DNA of 64,000 nucleotides, taken from assembly GCA_947496705.1 (NCBI GenBank), contig CANMDW010000004.1, positions 124,001 through 188,000 on the forward strand, in the 5' to 3' direction. The notes beneath the pieces were generated by a model. The model did no database searches and was not told the origin of the DNA. It saw only the letters and a list, made by a program, of their open reading frames with translations. Position numbers and translations under genes: made by a program. The DNA comes from an uncultured Aquimarina sp. (lineage in GTDB: Bacteria > Bacteroidota > Bacteroidia > Flavobacteriales > Flavobacteriaceae). Of the stretch, positions 8,564-16,284 are shown one piece after another (within the stretch, counting starts at the first letter, position 1; the number at the start of each line of letters is the position of its first letter).

Positions 8564-9511
8564 ATGAAGAACTACTTTTCTATACAAGACATTGATTCCC
8601 TTAAAGATTGGGTAGAAGAAGCTATTGAGATGAAGAAGAACCCTTTGTCTGATAAAACTTTGGGAGTTGATAAAACGATTGGTTTATTATTTTTTAATCC
8701 CAGTTTGCGTACCCGCTTAAGTACTCAAAAAGCAGCTTTGAACCTGGGGATGAATGTAATGGTGATGAATTTTACGGGAGAAGGCTGGTCATTAGAATAT
8801 GGAGATGGTACTGTAATGGATCAGAGAAATTCTGAACATGTCAAAGAAGCCGCACAAGTCGTTTCGCAGTACTGTGATGTATTGGCGATAAGAGCTTTCG
8901 CAAAACTCGAAAACAGAGAAGAGGATTATAGCGAGAAAGTGTTAAAAAACTTTATGAAGTATGCTACCATTCCGGTAGTTAATATGGAAAGTGCGACAGG
9001 CCATCCATTACAGGCATTAACAGATGCTATAACAATAACAGAACATAAAAAGACAGATAAGCCAAAGGTTGTACTATCATGGGCACCGCATCCAAAAGCC
9101 TTACCACAGGCTGTTGCAAATTCTTTTGTAAAGATGATGCAGCAAATGGATGCACATTTTGTAATTACCCATCCTATGGGATTTGAGTTAGCCAGTGAGA
9201 TTACTAAAGAGGTGCCCATTGATTACAACCAGGAAAATGCATTTAAAGATGCAGATTTTATATATGTAAAGAATTGGAGTTCATACAATGATTATGGGAA
9301 AACGCTGCCAAATGATCTATCATGGAAGATTACTGAGCAAAAGATGAACATCACCAATGATGCAAAATTTATGCATTGTTTACCGGTAAGAAGAAATGTA
9401 GTAGTAGATGATGCTGTATTGGATAGCGAAAACTCTATAGTAATTGAGCAATCAAACAATAGAACATATGCAGCGCAATTAATACTTAAAAAGATTTTAG
9501 AAAGTAAATAA
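8564..9511 (+). CDS. argF': N-succinylornithine (or N-acetylornithine) carbamoyltransferase
   Basis: It transfers carbamoyl phosphate to N-acyl-ornithine to give N-acyl-citrulline. The carbamoyl-phosphate motif is in FFNPSLRTRLST and the C-terminal HCLPVRRNV block is present; the length of 315 residues fits the Bacteroidota SOTCase class rather than canonical ArgF. By my count residue 90, in the stretch MDQRNSEHVKEA, is Ser. The Bacteroides fragilis SOTCase has Pro90 there and the Xanthomonas AOTCase has Glu92; from memory, changing Glu92 to Ser, Ala, Val or Pro turned the latter into a succinylornithine enzyme. I therefore favour succinylornithine. The class is firm, the substrate inferred. 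Confidence 0.92.
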   Translation: MKNYFSIQDIDSLKDWVEEAIEMKKNPLSDKTLGVDKTIGLLFFNPSLRTRLSTQKAALNLGMNVMVMNFTGEGWSLEYGDGTVMDQRNSEHVKEAAQVVSQYCDVLAIRAFAKLENREEDYSEKVLKNFMKYATIPVVNMESATGHPLQALTDAITITEHKKTDKPKVVLSWAPHPKALPQAVANSFVKMMQQMDAHFVITHPMGFELASEITKEVPIDYNQENAFKDADFIYVKNWSSYNDYGKTLPNDLSWKITEQKMNITNDAKFMHCLPVRRNVVVDDAVLDSENSIVIEQSNNRTYAAQLILKKILESK

Positions 9512-9600
9512 TCCTTCCTTGAGGAGGCTGCCTGCCGGTTTATCTACCATAGCTAGGCAAAGACAGGGGTGGTCACAGGCCGGGAGCTGTTCAGTATAAG
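9512..9600. repeat. GC-richer intergenic repeat between argF' and argB
   Basis: The gap contains CTTGAGGAGG, CTGCCTGCCGG and ACAGGGGTGGTC, which resemble pieces of short palindromic repeats common between flavobacterial genes. Related CCTGCC-type pieces occur in this window near 19729, 30391 and 31220-31320. It is non-coding and has no T-tract. Confidence 0.4.
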
Positions 9601-9615
9601 GAAAATGAAGTAAAA

Positions 9616-10398
9616 ATGAAAAAACAAAAACTGTTAGTAGCCAAAATAGGAGGAAACATCATAGAAGATGAAAAAGCTTTAGCTTCCTTTATGGAGGATT
9701 TCTCTAAAGTTGAAGGCCCAAAAATCCTGGTTCATGGAGGTGGTAAATCTGCAACCCATCTGGCTTCTAAGCTAGGAGTAAAAACTGAAATGATTGATGG
9801 CCGTAGAATTACTTCGGCAGAAAATCTAAATATTGTGATTATGACCTATGCCGGACTAGTAAATAAAACGATTGTTTCTGGTTTGCAAAAATACACGTGT
9901 AATGCATTGGGATTAACTGGTGCAGATGCCAATGTGATTCTGGCAGAAAAAAGACCTGTGCAATGTATCGATTATGGCTATGTTGGTGATGTAGTTAAGG
10001 TAAACAGGGTAACGATCAAAGCATTTTTAGATCAGGGAATCACGCCGGTATTTTGTGCTGTTACTCACGATGCAAATGGACAGCTATTCAATACCAATGC
10101 CGATACCATAGCCTCCGAAATAGCTTCAGCCATGAGCTCCGATTATAAAGTGTCGCTATTTTACTGCTTTGAGCTAAAAGGTGTTTTAGAAGACATTGAA
10201 GATAAAGATTCGGTGATCGAGCATATTGATCTGGAGAAGTATACCGAGTTAAGAAATGCAGATATCATCGCAGACGGAATGCTACCAAAGCTTCAGAATT
10301 GTTTTGATGCCTTGCAGAAAAACGTAAGCAAGGTGCATATCGCTAATGCTGAATTTATAAAAGATAACAATACAAAACACACAACCTTGAGTCTGTGA
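9616..10398 (+). CDS. argB: acetylglutamate (or N-acylglutamate) kinase
   Basis: It phosphorylates the gamma-carboxyl of N-acyl-glutamate using ATP. The amino-acid kinase fold begins with AKIGGNIIEDE, followed by the substrate loop VHGGGKSATHLASKLGV near residue 40 and NADTIASEIASAM near residue 159. The 260-residue length is typical of the short, arginine-insensitive type: no N-terminal helix of the arginine-inhibited kinases is visible. In Bacteroides the homologue is thought to use N-succinylglutamate, and the same may hold here. Confidence 0.92.
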   Translation: MKKQKLLVAKIGGNIIEDEKALASFMEDFSKVEGPKILVHGGGKSATHLASKLGVKTEMIDGRRITSAENLNIVIMTYAGLVNKTIVSGLQKYTCNALGLTGADANVILAEKRPVQCIDYGYVGDVVKVNRVTIKAFLDQGITPVFCAVTHDANGQLFNTNADTIASEIASAMSSDYKVSLFYCFELKGVLEDIEDKDSVIEHIDLEKYTELRNADIIADGMLPKLQNCFDALQKNVSKVHIANAEFIKDNNTKHTTLSL

Positions 10399-10432
10399 GA
10401 GGTGAGTAATATAGTGAATGAGCCTTTGAGGG

Positions 10433-11653
10433 GTGAAAAAAATGAATAGTAGTGGTGATATTGTGAGTTTTAAATATAATAAGATGAAAAAGTCAAAAAC
10501 TGAAAGAAAGGAATCGGTAAAACATATAGTTGTAGATCAAATAGAAAATAAACTAAATGACTCACATACTCAAAAACTAACAAACTCAGATGCTGAACAG
10601 CTAACAGATCAAGCTATAGAATTGTTACATCAATTGATAGTAACCCCATCTTTTTCATCAGAAGAAGATAAGACGGCGCTATTGATCGAGAATTGGTTTG
10701 TTGAGTATGATATTCCTTTCGAAAGAGAAAACAATAATATCTGGGCGTATAATAAGTATTTTGATGCATCCAAACGTACTATTTTATTGAACTCCCATCA
10801 CGATACGGTAAAACCAAATGGCAATTATACCAATGATCCGTTTAAAGCTTTTGTAGAAGATGGAAAGTTATATGGTTTGGGTAGTAATGATGCGGGTGGA
10901 TGCCTGGTTTCACTTATAGCTACATTCACGTATTTCTACAATAGAAAAGACCTGAAATACAATTTTGTGATTGTCGCTTCCGCGGAAGAAGAAAGTAGTG
11001 GCCCTCTTGGATTAAAAAGTGTTTTGAAGTATCTCAAAAATGTTGAATTTGCCATCGTGGGCGAACCAACCTTAATGCAATTAGCAGTTGCTGAAAAAGG
11101 GTTGTTGGTGTTGGATGTATCCATAAAAGGAACAGCAAGTCATGCGGCGCACCCAAATGATGATAATGCAATATATAATGCAGTAAAAGTGATGCAATGG
11201 TTTGAAGCATATGAATTTGAAAAAGAATCTAAAACCCTCGGTAATGTAAAAATGACCGTCACTCAGATCAATGCAGGAAATCAACATAATGTAGTGCCCT
11301 CCCATTGTGATGTAGTGGTAGATATCAGGGTAAATGACGCATATCGAAATGAAGAGGTCGTAGAAATTGTGAAAAAAGCAATGCCAGATCATGTTGAAGT
11401 GAGACCAAGGTCGTTGCATTTAGGATCATCTTCAATACCAATGGATCATCCTATTGTAAAATCCGGAATTAATTTGGGAAGAACCACGTATGGATCACCA
11501 ACGCTGTCAGATCAATCGGTATTGAGTTGTCCTTCATTAAAATTAGGACCGGGAGACTCTACCAGATCACATGCTGCAAATGAGTTTATTTATGTAGAGG
11601 AGATTGGAGAAGGGATAGATTTGTATATAAAGATTTTGGAAGGAATTGTTTAA
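10433..11653 (+). CDS. argE: M20 deacylase: acetylornithine or acylcitrulline deacetylase
   Basis: This zinc-dependent M20-family amidohydrolase removes the N-acyl group, most likely from N-acyl-citrulline because the transcarbamylase acts on acylated substrate. Metal ligands are visible in NSHHDTVKP, GSNDAGGC and AEEESSGPLG, with a dimerisation insert in the middle and SDQSVLSCPSLKLGPGD near the end. The catalytic domain begins around residue 55 (DQAIELLHQL). The roughly 50 polar residues before it are not family sequence; another ATG at 10484 removes 17 of them. No ATG lies closer to the domain, so a non-ATG start is possible. Confidence 0.88.
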   Translation: MKKMNSSGDIVSFKYNKMKKSKTERKESVKHIVVDQIENKLNDSHTQKLTNSDAEQLTDQAIELLHQLIVTPSFSSEEDKTALLIENWFVEYDIPFERENNNIWAYNKYFDASKRTILLNSHHDTVKPNGNYTNDPFKAFVEDGKLYGLGSNDAGGCLVSLIATFTYFYNRKDLKYNFVIVASAEEESSGPLGLKSVLKYLKNVEFAIVGEPTLMQLAVAEKGLLVLDVSIKGTASHAAHPNDDNAIYNAVKVMQWFEAYEFEKESKTLGNVKMTVTQINAGNQHNVVPSHCDVVVDIRVNDAYRNEEVVEIVKKAMPDHVEVRPRSLHLGSSSIPMDHPIVKSGINLGRTTYGSPTLSDQSVLSCPSLKLGPGDSTRSHAANEFIYVEEIGEGIDLYIKILEGIV

Positions 11654-11673
11654 AAAGAATAGAACGAATTGAT

Positions 11674-12951
11674 ATGAAACTCTGGGATAAAGGATTACCA
11701 ACAGATCAAAAGATAGATATGTTTACCGTGGGAAACGACAGGCAGCTGGATTTGGTTATTGCCAAGTATGATATAAAAGCAACATTGGCGCACGCAAAAA
11801 TGTTACACAAGATAGAATTGCTTTCCGATAAAGATATCGCCGAGATCAAAAAAGAACTCAATAATCTGACAAAGGAGATTGAAAGTGGCACATTTATCAT
11901 CGAAGATCAATTTGAAGATGTACATTCTAAAATTGAGTTTGAATTAACCCAACGTATCGGAGATGCAGGTAAACGAATTCATACCGCAAGGTCACGTAAC
12001 GATCAGGTGTTGGTAGCAATGCATCTGTATCTGAAAGATGAATTATCACAAATCAAATCTCTGGTCAAAGAATTATCTCAGAATTTAGTAACCAGTGCAG
12101 AAAAATATAAAGACGTATTACTACCTGGGTATACGCATTTACAGATTGCCATGCCGTCTTCTTTTGGGCTTTGGTTTTCTGCGTATGCCGAAAGCTTTGT
12201 CGATGATCTGTATTTTGTAAACGCAGCGTTAAAAGTTGTGGATCAGAACCCTTTGGGTAGTGCAGCAGGATATGGCAGCTCATTTCCTATCGATCGTGAG
12301 TTTACCACAAAAGAGTTAGGGTTCGAAGCCTTAAAATACAATGTGATAGCCGCACAGATGAGTCGGGGTAAATCTGAAAAATCAACTGCTTTTGCCATGA
12401 GTAGCGTAGCTGGTACATTATCCAAGTTGGCGATGGATGTGTGTTTGTATATGAGTCAGAACTTTGATTTTATGAGTATCCCTTCAGAATTCACGACAGG
12501 ATCTAGTATTATGCCGCATAAAAAAAATCCAGATGTGTTTGAATTGATTAGAGGAAAGTGTAATAAAATTCAGGCACTGCCTTATGAATTGAGTCTTTTG
12601 ACCAATAATTTACCAAGTGGATATCATCGGGATCTGCAATTGCTAAAAGAAGGAGTTGTACCCGCTATTCAGGATTTGAAAGCTTCTTTAGAAATGGCAA
12701 TGTATGCGTTGAAAAGCGTTACGGTAAATGAACATATTCTGGAGGATGACAAGTACGATTATTTATTCAGTGTAGATACGTTGAATGCATTGGTGATGCA
12801 AGGCATGTCGTTTAGAGACGCCTATATGAAAATCGGTTTAGATATCGAAAACGGAACCTATCAACCTGAAAAGAACACAAAACATAGTCATATTGGAAGT
12901 ATCAATAATTTGTGTCTTAATGATATCAGGAAAAAGTTAGATTTGGTATAG
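11674..12951 (+). CDS. argH: argininosuccinate lyase
   Basis: It splits argininosuccinate into arginine and fumarate, completing the pathway. The fumarase/aspartase signature GSSIMPHKKNPDVFELIRGK is intact near residue 278, and HTARSRNDQV near residue 103 and TAFAMSSVAGTLSKL near residue 237 are also conserved. The length of 425 residues is slightly shorter than the enterobacterial enzyme. It lies 20 bases after argE and is the last gene before a strong terminator at 13099. Confidence 0.95.
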   Translation: MKLWDKGLPTDQKIDMFTVGNDRQLDLVIAKYDIKATLAHAKMLHKIELLSDKDIAEIKKELNNLTKEIESGTFIIEDQFEDVHSKIEFELTQRIGDAGKRIHTARSRNDQVLVAMHLYLKDELSQIKSLVKELSQNLVTSAEKYKDVLLPGYTHLQIAMPSSFGLWFSAYAESFVDDLYFVNAALKVVDQNPLGSAAGYGSSFPIDREFTTKELGFEALKYNVIAAQMSRGKSEKSTAFAMSSVAGTLSKLAMDVCLYMSQNFDFMSIPSEFTTGSSIMPHKKNPDVFELIRGKCNKIQALPYELSLLTNNLPSGYHRDLQLLKEGVVPAIQDLKASLEMAMYALKSVTVNEHILEDDKYDYLFSVDTLNALVMQGMSFRDAYMKIGLDIENGTYQPEKNTKHSHIGSINNLCLNDIRKKLDLV

Positions 12952-13098
12952 TTATTTGTCATTTCAATATAAGCTGAATCCATTTTAAGTAAAAAGGTGA
13001 GAATAGTAAAGGAGGAATATAAAAATATGTAAGAAAAGCTGAAGCCAGTTTAATTGAGTGTAAGTTGAGTTAGTTTAATTTTTTAGTTTCAGCCTAGA

Positions 13099-13136
13099 CC
13101 CTCAGCGGAGTTGTTAACCGCTGAGGGTTGTTTTTT
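13099..13136 (+). terminator. terminator closing the arginine/proline cluster
   Basis: A perfect 10-bp stem CCCTCAGCGG / CCGCTGAGGG with a 9-base loop is followed by TTGTTTTTT. It lies about 150 bases after argH and is the first strong terminator after the acetyltransferase gene. This supports one long transcript for the cluster. Confidence 0.85.
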
Positions 13137-13174
13137 AAAGATTTTCTTTATTGGCCAGGTTTCGAAAACTTATA

Positions 13175-13251
13175 CAATTGAAGTGATTTAAACTTTTTTG
13201 CCTACTGAGACTAGGTAGAATTGAAACGAAAAATTTAAATCACTTCAATTG
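13175..13251. repeat. 18-bp perfect inverted repeat upstream of the sugar kinase
   Basis: CAATTGAAGTGATTTAAA at 13175-13192 is repeated as its exact reverse complement at 13234-13251, with 41 bases between. The spacer contains CCTACTGAGACTAGGTAG, which can form a smaller hairpin of its own. It is 47 bases before the kinase ATG. Candidates are a regulator-binding palindrome, a structured leader, or the ends of a very small mobile element. Confidence 0.8.
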
Positions 13252-13298
13252 CAAAAAAGACTATATTTAATCTGAGTTTATTATATGATATCCAAAAA

Positions 13299-14183
13299 AT
13301 GAAAATCACCTGTTTCGGAGAAGTGCTTTGGGATATATTTCCAGAACACAAAAAGATTGGTGGAGCGCCTCTTAATGTGGCATTAAGGCTACATTCAATG
13401 GGAGTAGATTCATCGATCATTACCAGAATTGGCAATGATGATCTGGGAAGAAACATTATGAATTATGTCAAAAGACAAGGGTTGCCATTACATACTTTTC
13501 AGATAGACAATCATCATAAAACAGGAGAAGTTGTGGTGTCTTTGGATAAAGAAGGTACTGCCTCCTATGAAATCAGCCGCCCGGTAGCCTGGGATTTCAT
13601 AGAAAAGACAGAAGTTATTGTAGAAGAAGTACAACAAGTTGATGCAATGATCTTCGGGAGTCTGGCCAGTAGAAATGAAGTTTCTAAAAACACGTTACTT
13701 CAGTTATTGGACATCGCTAAATTTAAGATTTTGGATGTGAATCTACGACCTCCTCATTATGATGCAAAGTTACTTTCTGTAGTGATGAAGAAAGCCGATT
13801 TTATAAAATTGAATGATGAAGAACTGGAAGAAATCTGTACTGCATTCGCTATTGAAACAGAAACTTTAGAAGATCAGGTAAAAGCAATCGCAGCATATAC
13901 CAACACAAATCAAATCTGTATTACCAAAGGAGGAAAAGGCGCTACCTTGCTTTATAATGACGTCTTTTATAATAATAAGGGCTATAAAGTAAAAGTTGTA
14001 GATACTGTAGGAGCCGGGGATTCTTTTTTAGCGACTCTGATTTCCGGATTACTTCATGGCGATCTTCCACAGATAGCAATTGATAATGCTTGTGCAATGG
14101 GAGCTATGGTAGCAGGCAGTAAAGGAGCTAATCCAATTTTTTCAAAAGAACAGGTATTAGATTTTATAAAAAACCAGGAGTAG
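13299..14183 (+). CDS. PfkB-family carbohydrate kinase, fructokinase-like
   Basis: This ribokinase-superfamily kinase phosphorylates a sugar in the cytoplasm. The N-terminal glycine motif GGAPLNVALRLHSMG (near residue 22) and the C-terminal catalytic motif VDTVGAGDSFLATLISG with the anion hole and base Asp are present. It starts CFGEVLWDIFPEHKKIGGAP, the pattern seen in bacterial fructokinases, so fructose is the best guess. The length of 294 residues is normal. The next gene is a TIM-barrel isomerase on the same strand 67 bases later, which may belong to the same sugar pathway. Confidence 0.85.
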   Translation: MKITCFGEVLWDIFPEHKKIGGAPLNVALRLHSMGVDSSIITRIGNDDLGRNIMNYVKRQGLPLHTFQIDNHHKTGEVVVSLDKEGTASYEISRPVAWDFIEKTEVIVEEVQQVDAMIFGSLASRNEVSKNTLLQLLDIAKFKILDVNLRPPHYDAKLLSVVMKKADFIKLNDEELEEICTAFAIETETLEDQVKAIAAYTNTNQICITKGGKGATLLYNDVFYNNKGYKVKVVDTVGAGDSFLATLISGLLHGDLPQIAIDNACAMGAMVAGSKGANPIFSKEQVLDFIKNQE

Positions 14184-14250
14184 GGTGTTGCCGTGATATA
14201 ATTTTAAAATGCTATCTTTAATACGACATACAATCACTTTATTTATAGGC

Positions 14251-15156
14251 ATGGCAAGAAAGAAAATAAACCGCCGACAGGCAGTCAAAAATATATCGCT
14301 TAGCATTGGTGCTATTGGTTTAAGCGGATCTGTAGCTGCAAGTTGTGTTAAGGATAAAAAAGAGAAGGTTTCTGATGCTTTTCAGAAAGATTTAAAAGGA
14401 AATATACATCATTCTGCCTGCAGGTGGTGTTATCAAAAAATCCCATTACCAGAATTTGCAGAAAAAGGCAAAGAAATAGGCCTTAAAGCAATTGATCTGC
14501 TAAAACCAGATGAATGGAAAACTATAACAGATAAAGGGCTCGATTGTTCTCTGGCGACAGACACTTTTGCGAGTATCACCGATGGGTTTAATGATCCAAA
14601 AAACCATGAAAAGCTGCAAAAACAATATCATAAGCTCATCTCTGAAGCTTCTCATGCAGGAATAAAACAAGTGATCGTTTTCTCGGGCAATCGCAATAGT
14701 ATTTCTAATGAGTATGGTTTGGAGCATTGCGCTGTTGGACTAGACGCATTAGTAAAACATGCAGAAAAAAATAAGGTAACCCTAATCATGGAATTGCTCA
14801 ATAGTAAGGTAGATCATAAAGATTATCAATGTGATCATACCTCCTGGGGTGTTTCTTTGGTCGACAAAATAGGCTCACCCAACTTTAAATTATTGTATGA
14901 TATTTATCATATGCAAATCATGGAAGGAGATATCATTGCTACTATAAAAAAATACAGTGATTATATTGCTCACTACCATACCGGTGGTGTTCCGGGTAGA
15001 AATGAGATCAATGATACGCAGGAGCTTAATTACCCGGCAATTATGCAGGCCATTCATGCTACAGGCTTTAAGGGATATGTCGCTCAGGAATTTATCCCTA
15101 CATACGATGATAAGCTGAAAGCGCTAAAAGAAGGAATTACAATTTGTGATATATAA
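14251..15156 (+). CDS. exported TIM-barrel sugar isomerase, hydroxypyruvate isomerase-like
   Basis: The protein belongs to the AP-endonuclease-2/xylose-isomerase-like TIM barrels; HSACRWCYQKIPLPEFAEKGKEIGL is typical of the hydroxypyruvate isomerase subgroup. Metal-binding residues are suggested by IMELLNSK, LLYDIYHMQ, AHYHTGGVPGR and VAQEFIPT. I chose ATG 14251 because it gives a twin-arginine-like leader (KINRRQAVKN, hydrophobic stretch, then AASC), so it is probably exported and may be lipid-anchored at that Cys. An earlier ATG at 14209 would bury the leader. Its substrate is unknown. Its stop lies four bases from the stop of the convergent next gene. Confidence 0.8.
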   Translation: MARKKINRRQAVKNISLSIGAIGLSGSVAASCVKDKKEKVSDAFQKDLKGNIHHSACRWCYQKIPLPEFAEKGKEIGLKAIDLLKPDEWKTITDKGLDCSLATDTFASITDGFNDPKNHEKLQKQYHKLISEASHAGIKQVIVFSGNRNSISNEYGLEHCAVGLDALVKHAEKNKVTLIMELLNSKVDHKDYQCDHTSWGVSLVDKIGSPNFKLLYDIYHMQIMEGDIIATIKKYSDYIAHYHTGGVPGRNEINDTQELNYPAIMQAIHATGFKGYVAQEFIPTYDDKLKALKEGITICDI

Positions 15157-15160
15157 GCTG

Positions 15161-15520
15161 TTAAGGAACCAGGGCTTTTAAATCATCAACAACATTGATA
15201 TCATGTCTTAGGCTTGCATAGAGAATGAATAAAATGAAAATAGCTATGGTAAAACCAAGCAGTGCTCCATTTTTATTACTGGCAGAGAATTTTTTAGAGG
15301 TTTTTAGGTATGCTTGAGAAAGCTTTTTGGTGTATTTGGTAACCAAGCCAAAAGCTGGTGCAAAAATAAGCACTACAATTGCCATATCTATAAGTACCAG
15401 CAAATATCCTTGCTGATCTACATGTTTTTTTACATATTTAATGATATGCTCATTAATTAAGGCAGCACATAGTACCGCAACTGCATAGATAGCGTATTGA
15501 GTAATTTTTTTATTATTCAT
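15161..15520 (-). CDS. small three-helix membrane protein of unknown function
   Basis: The 119-residue protein has three hydrophobic segments, at about residues 9-25 (YAIYAVAVLCAALI), 40-60 (VLIDMAIVVLIFAPAFGLV) and 87-104 (LLGFTIAIFILFILYASL), separated by Lys-rich loops. That suggests an inner-membrane protein. I do not recognise the family. It is convergent with the isomerase gene, only four bases separating the stops. A real gene is likely from its consistent membrane topology. Confidence 0.6.
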   Translation of the reverse strand: MNNKKITQYAIYAVAVLCAALINEHIIKYVKKHVDQQGYLLVLIDMAIVVLIFAPAFGLVTKYTKKLSQAYLKTSKKFSASNKNGALLGFTIAIFILFILYASLRHDINVVDDLKALVP

Positions 15521-15748
15521 AGAGCCTAAAACTACTATTTTTCTTCTAAAATGAAAAGGTTGATAAAAAGGATCGGACTAAAATTGAAGTTCCGAAACAA
15601 GAAAACGTACCTGAACTTTATTTTATTGTGTTTTTTGATAATGAATACAATAAAAATTTAAGATTATTTTTACAGTTATTTAGTAAATAATAAAGTTTAA
15701 TTAACAATTTTAACGCTAAAATACTATATTTATGCAAAATAAGTATAC

Positions 15749-16168
15749 ATGAAAATTGAAACATGCCCCAATTGTGGTTCAGGAGAATACATAAAGAGCG
15801 GAGTTGTAAATAACAGGCAACGATACAAGTGCAAATCCTGTAGTTATTTTTTCTCTGTAAATAAGATCGGAAAGAAGATTGATGACTACTACGTGAACAA
15901 GGCGCTTCAGCTATATCTAGAGGGACTAACCTACAGAGAAATCGAACGCATATTGGGGATTTCTCACGTAAGTATTATGAACTGGGTAAAGAAATATAAC
16001 ATCAAAAGACCATTCAATTCTAATTACCATCCAACATACAAAATACTAAATGCTCCAGAGCTGTCAACATATTTTCAGGAGGTGAAAAATTTATCGGGAG
16101 CAGGCGTAGTGGTGACCGAGCTTGGGGATAAATTTATGCTTATAAAATGGGAACGTTTCAGAGATTAA
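15749..16168 (+). CDS. InsA-like zinc-ribbon/HTH DNA-binding protein
   Basis: Residues 5-34 form a zinc ribbon with paired Cys motifs (CPNCGSG and CKSC). Residues 50-85 form a helix-turn-helix (LQLYLEGLTYREIERILGI then VSIMNWVKKY). This is the architecture of the IS1 InsA protein, but the remaining 50 residues do not match an IS1 transposase catalytic domain and no inverted repeats or partner insB gene flank it. It stands alone just before the porin and symporter genes, so it is probably a domesticated transposase-derived regulator. Regulation of the downstream acetate genes is inference from position only. Confidence 0.75.
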   Translation: MKIETCPNCGSGEYIKSGVVNNRQRYKCKSCSYFFSVNKIGKKIDDYYVNKALQLYLEGLTYREIERILGISHVSIMNWVKKYNIKRPFNSNYHPTYKILNAPELSTYFQEVKNLSGAGVVVTELGDKFMLIKWERFRD

Positions 16169-16209
16169 ATATAATAAATTAACAAAAAAGTATAGTATTT
16201 TTTTCTTAA

Positions 16210-16284
16210 CTCATAGTTTTTAAGAGCTTCGTAGAGCACACAATATTGATTTTATACTAATCTAATCTATAAAAGCTCTATGAG
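16210..16284 (+). promoter_or_regulatory. possible leader stem enclosing the porin start codon
   Basis: AAGCTCTATGAG at 16273-16284, which contains the ATG, is complementary to CTCATAG at 16210-16216 plus AGAGCTT at 16223-16229, with six unpaired bases between the two left segments. Such pairing would bury the start codon. It is a prediction by eye, without an energy calculation. Confidence 0.35.

Noticed and set aside
15749..16168. Live IS1-type insertion sequence
   Set aside because: Only the InsA-like part is present, with no catalytic transposase frame and no terminal inverted repeats or target duplication visible.
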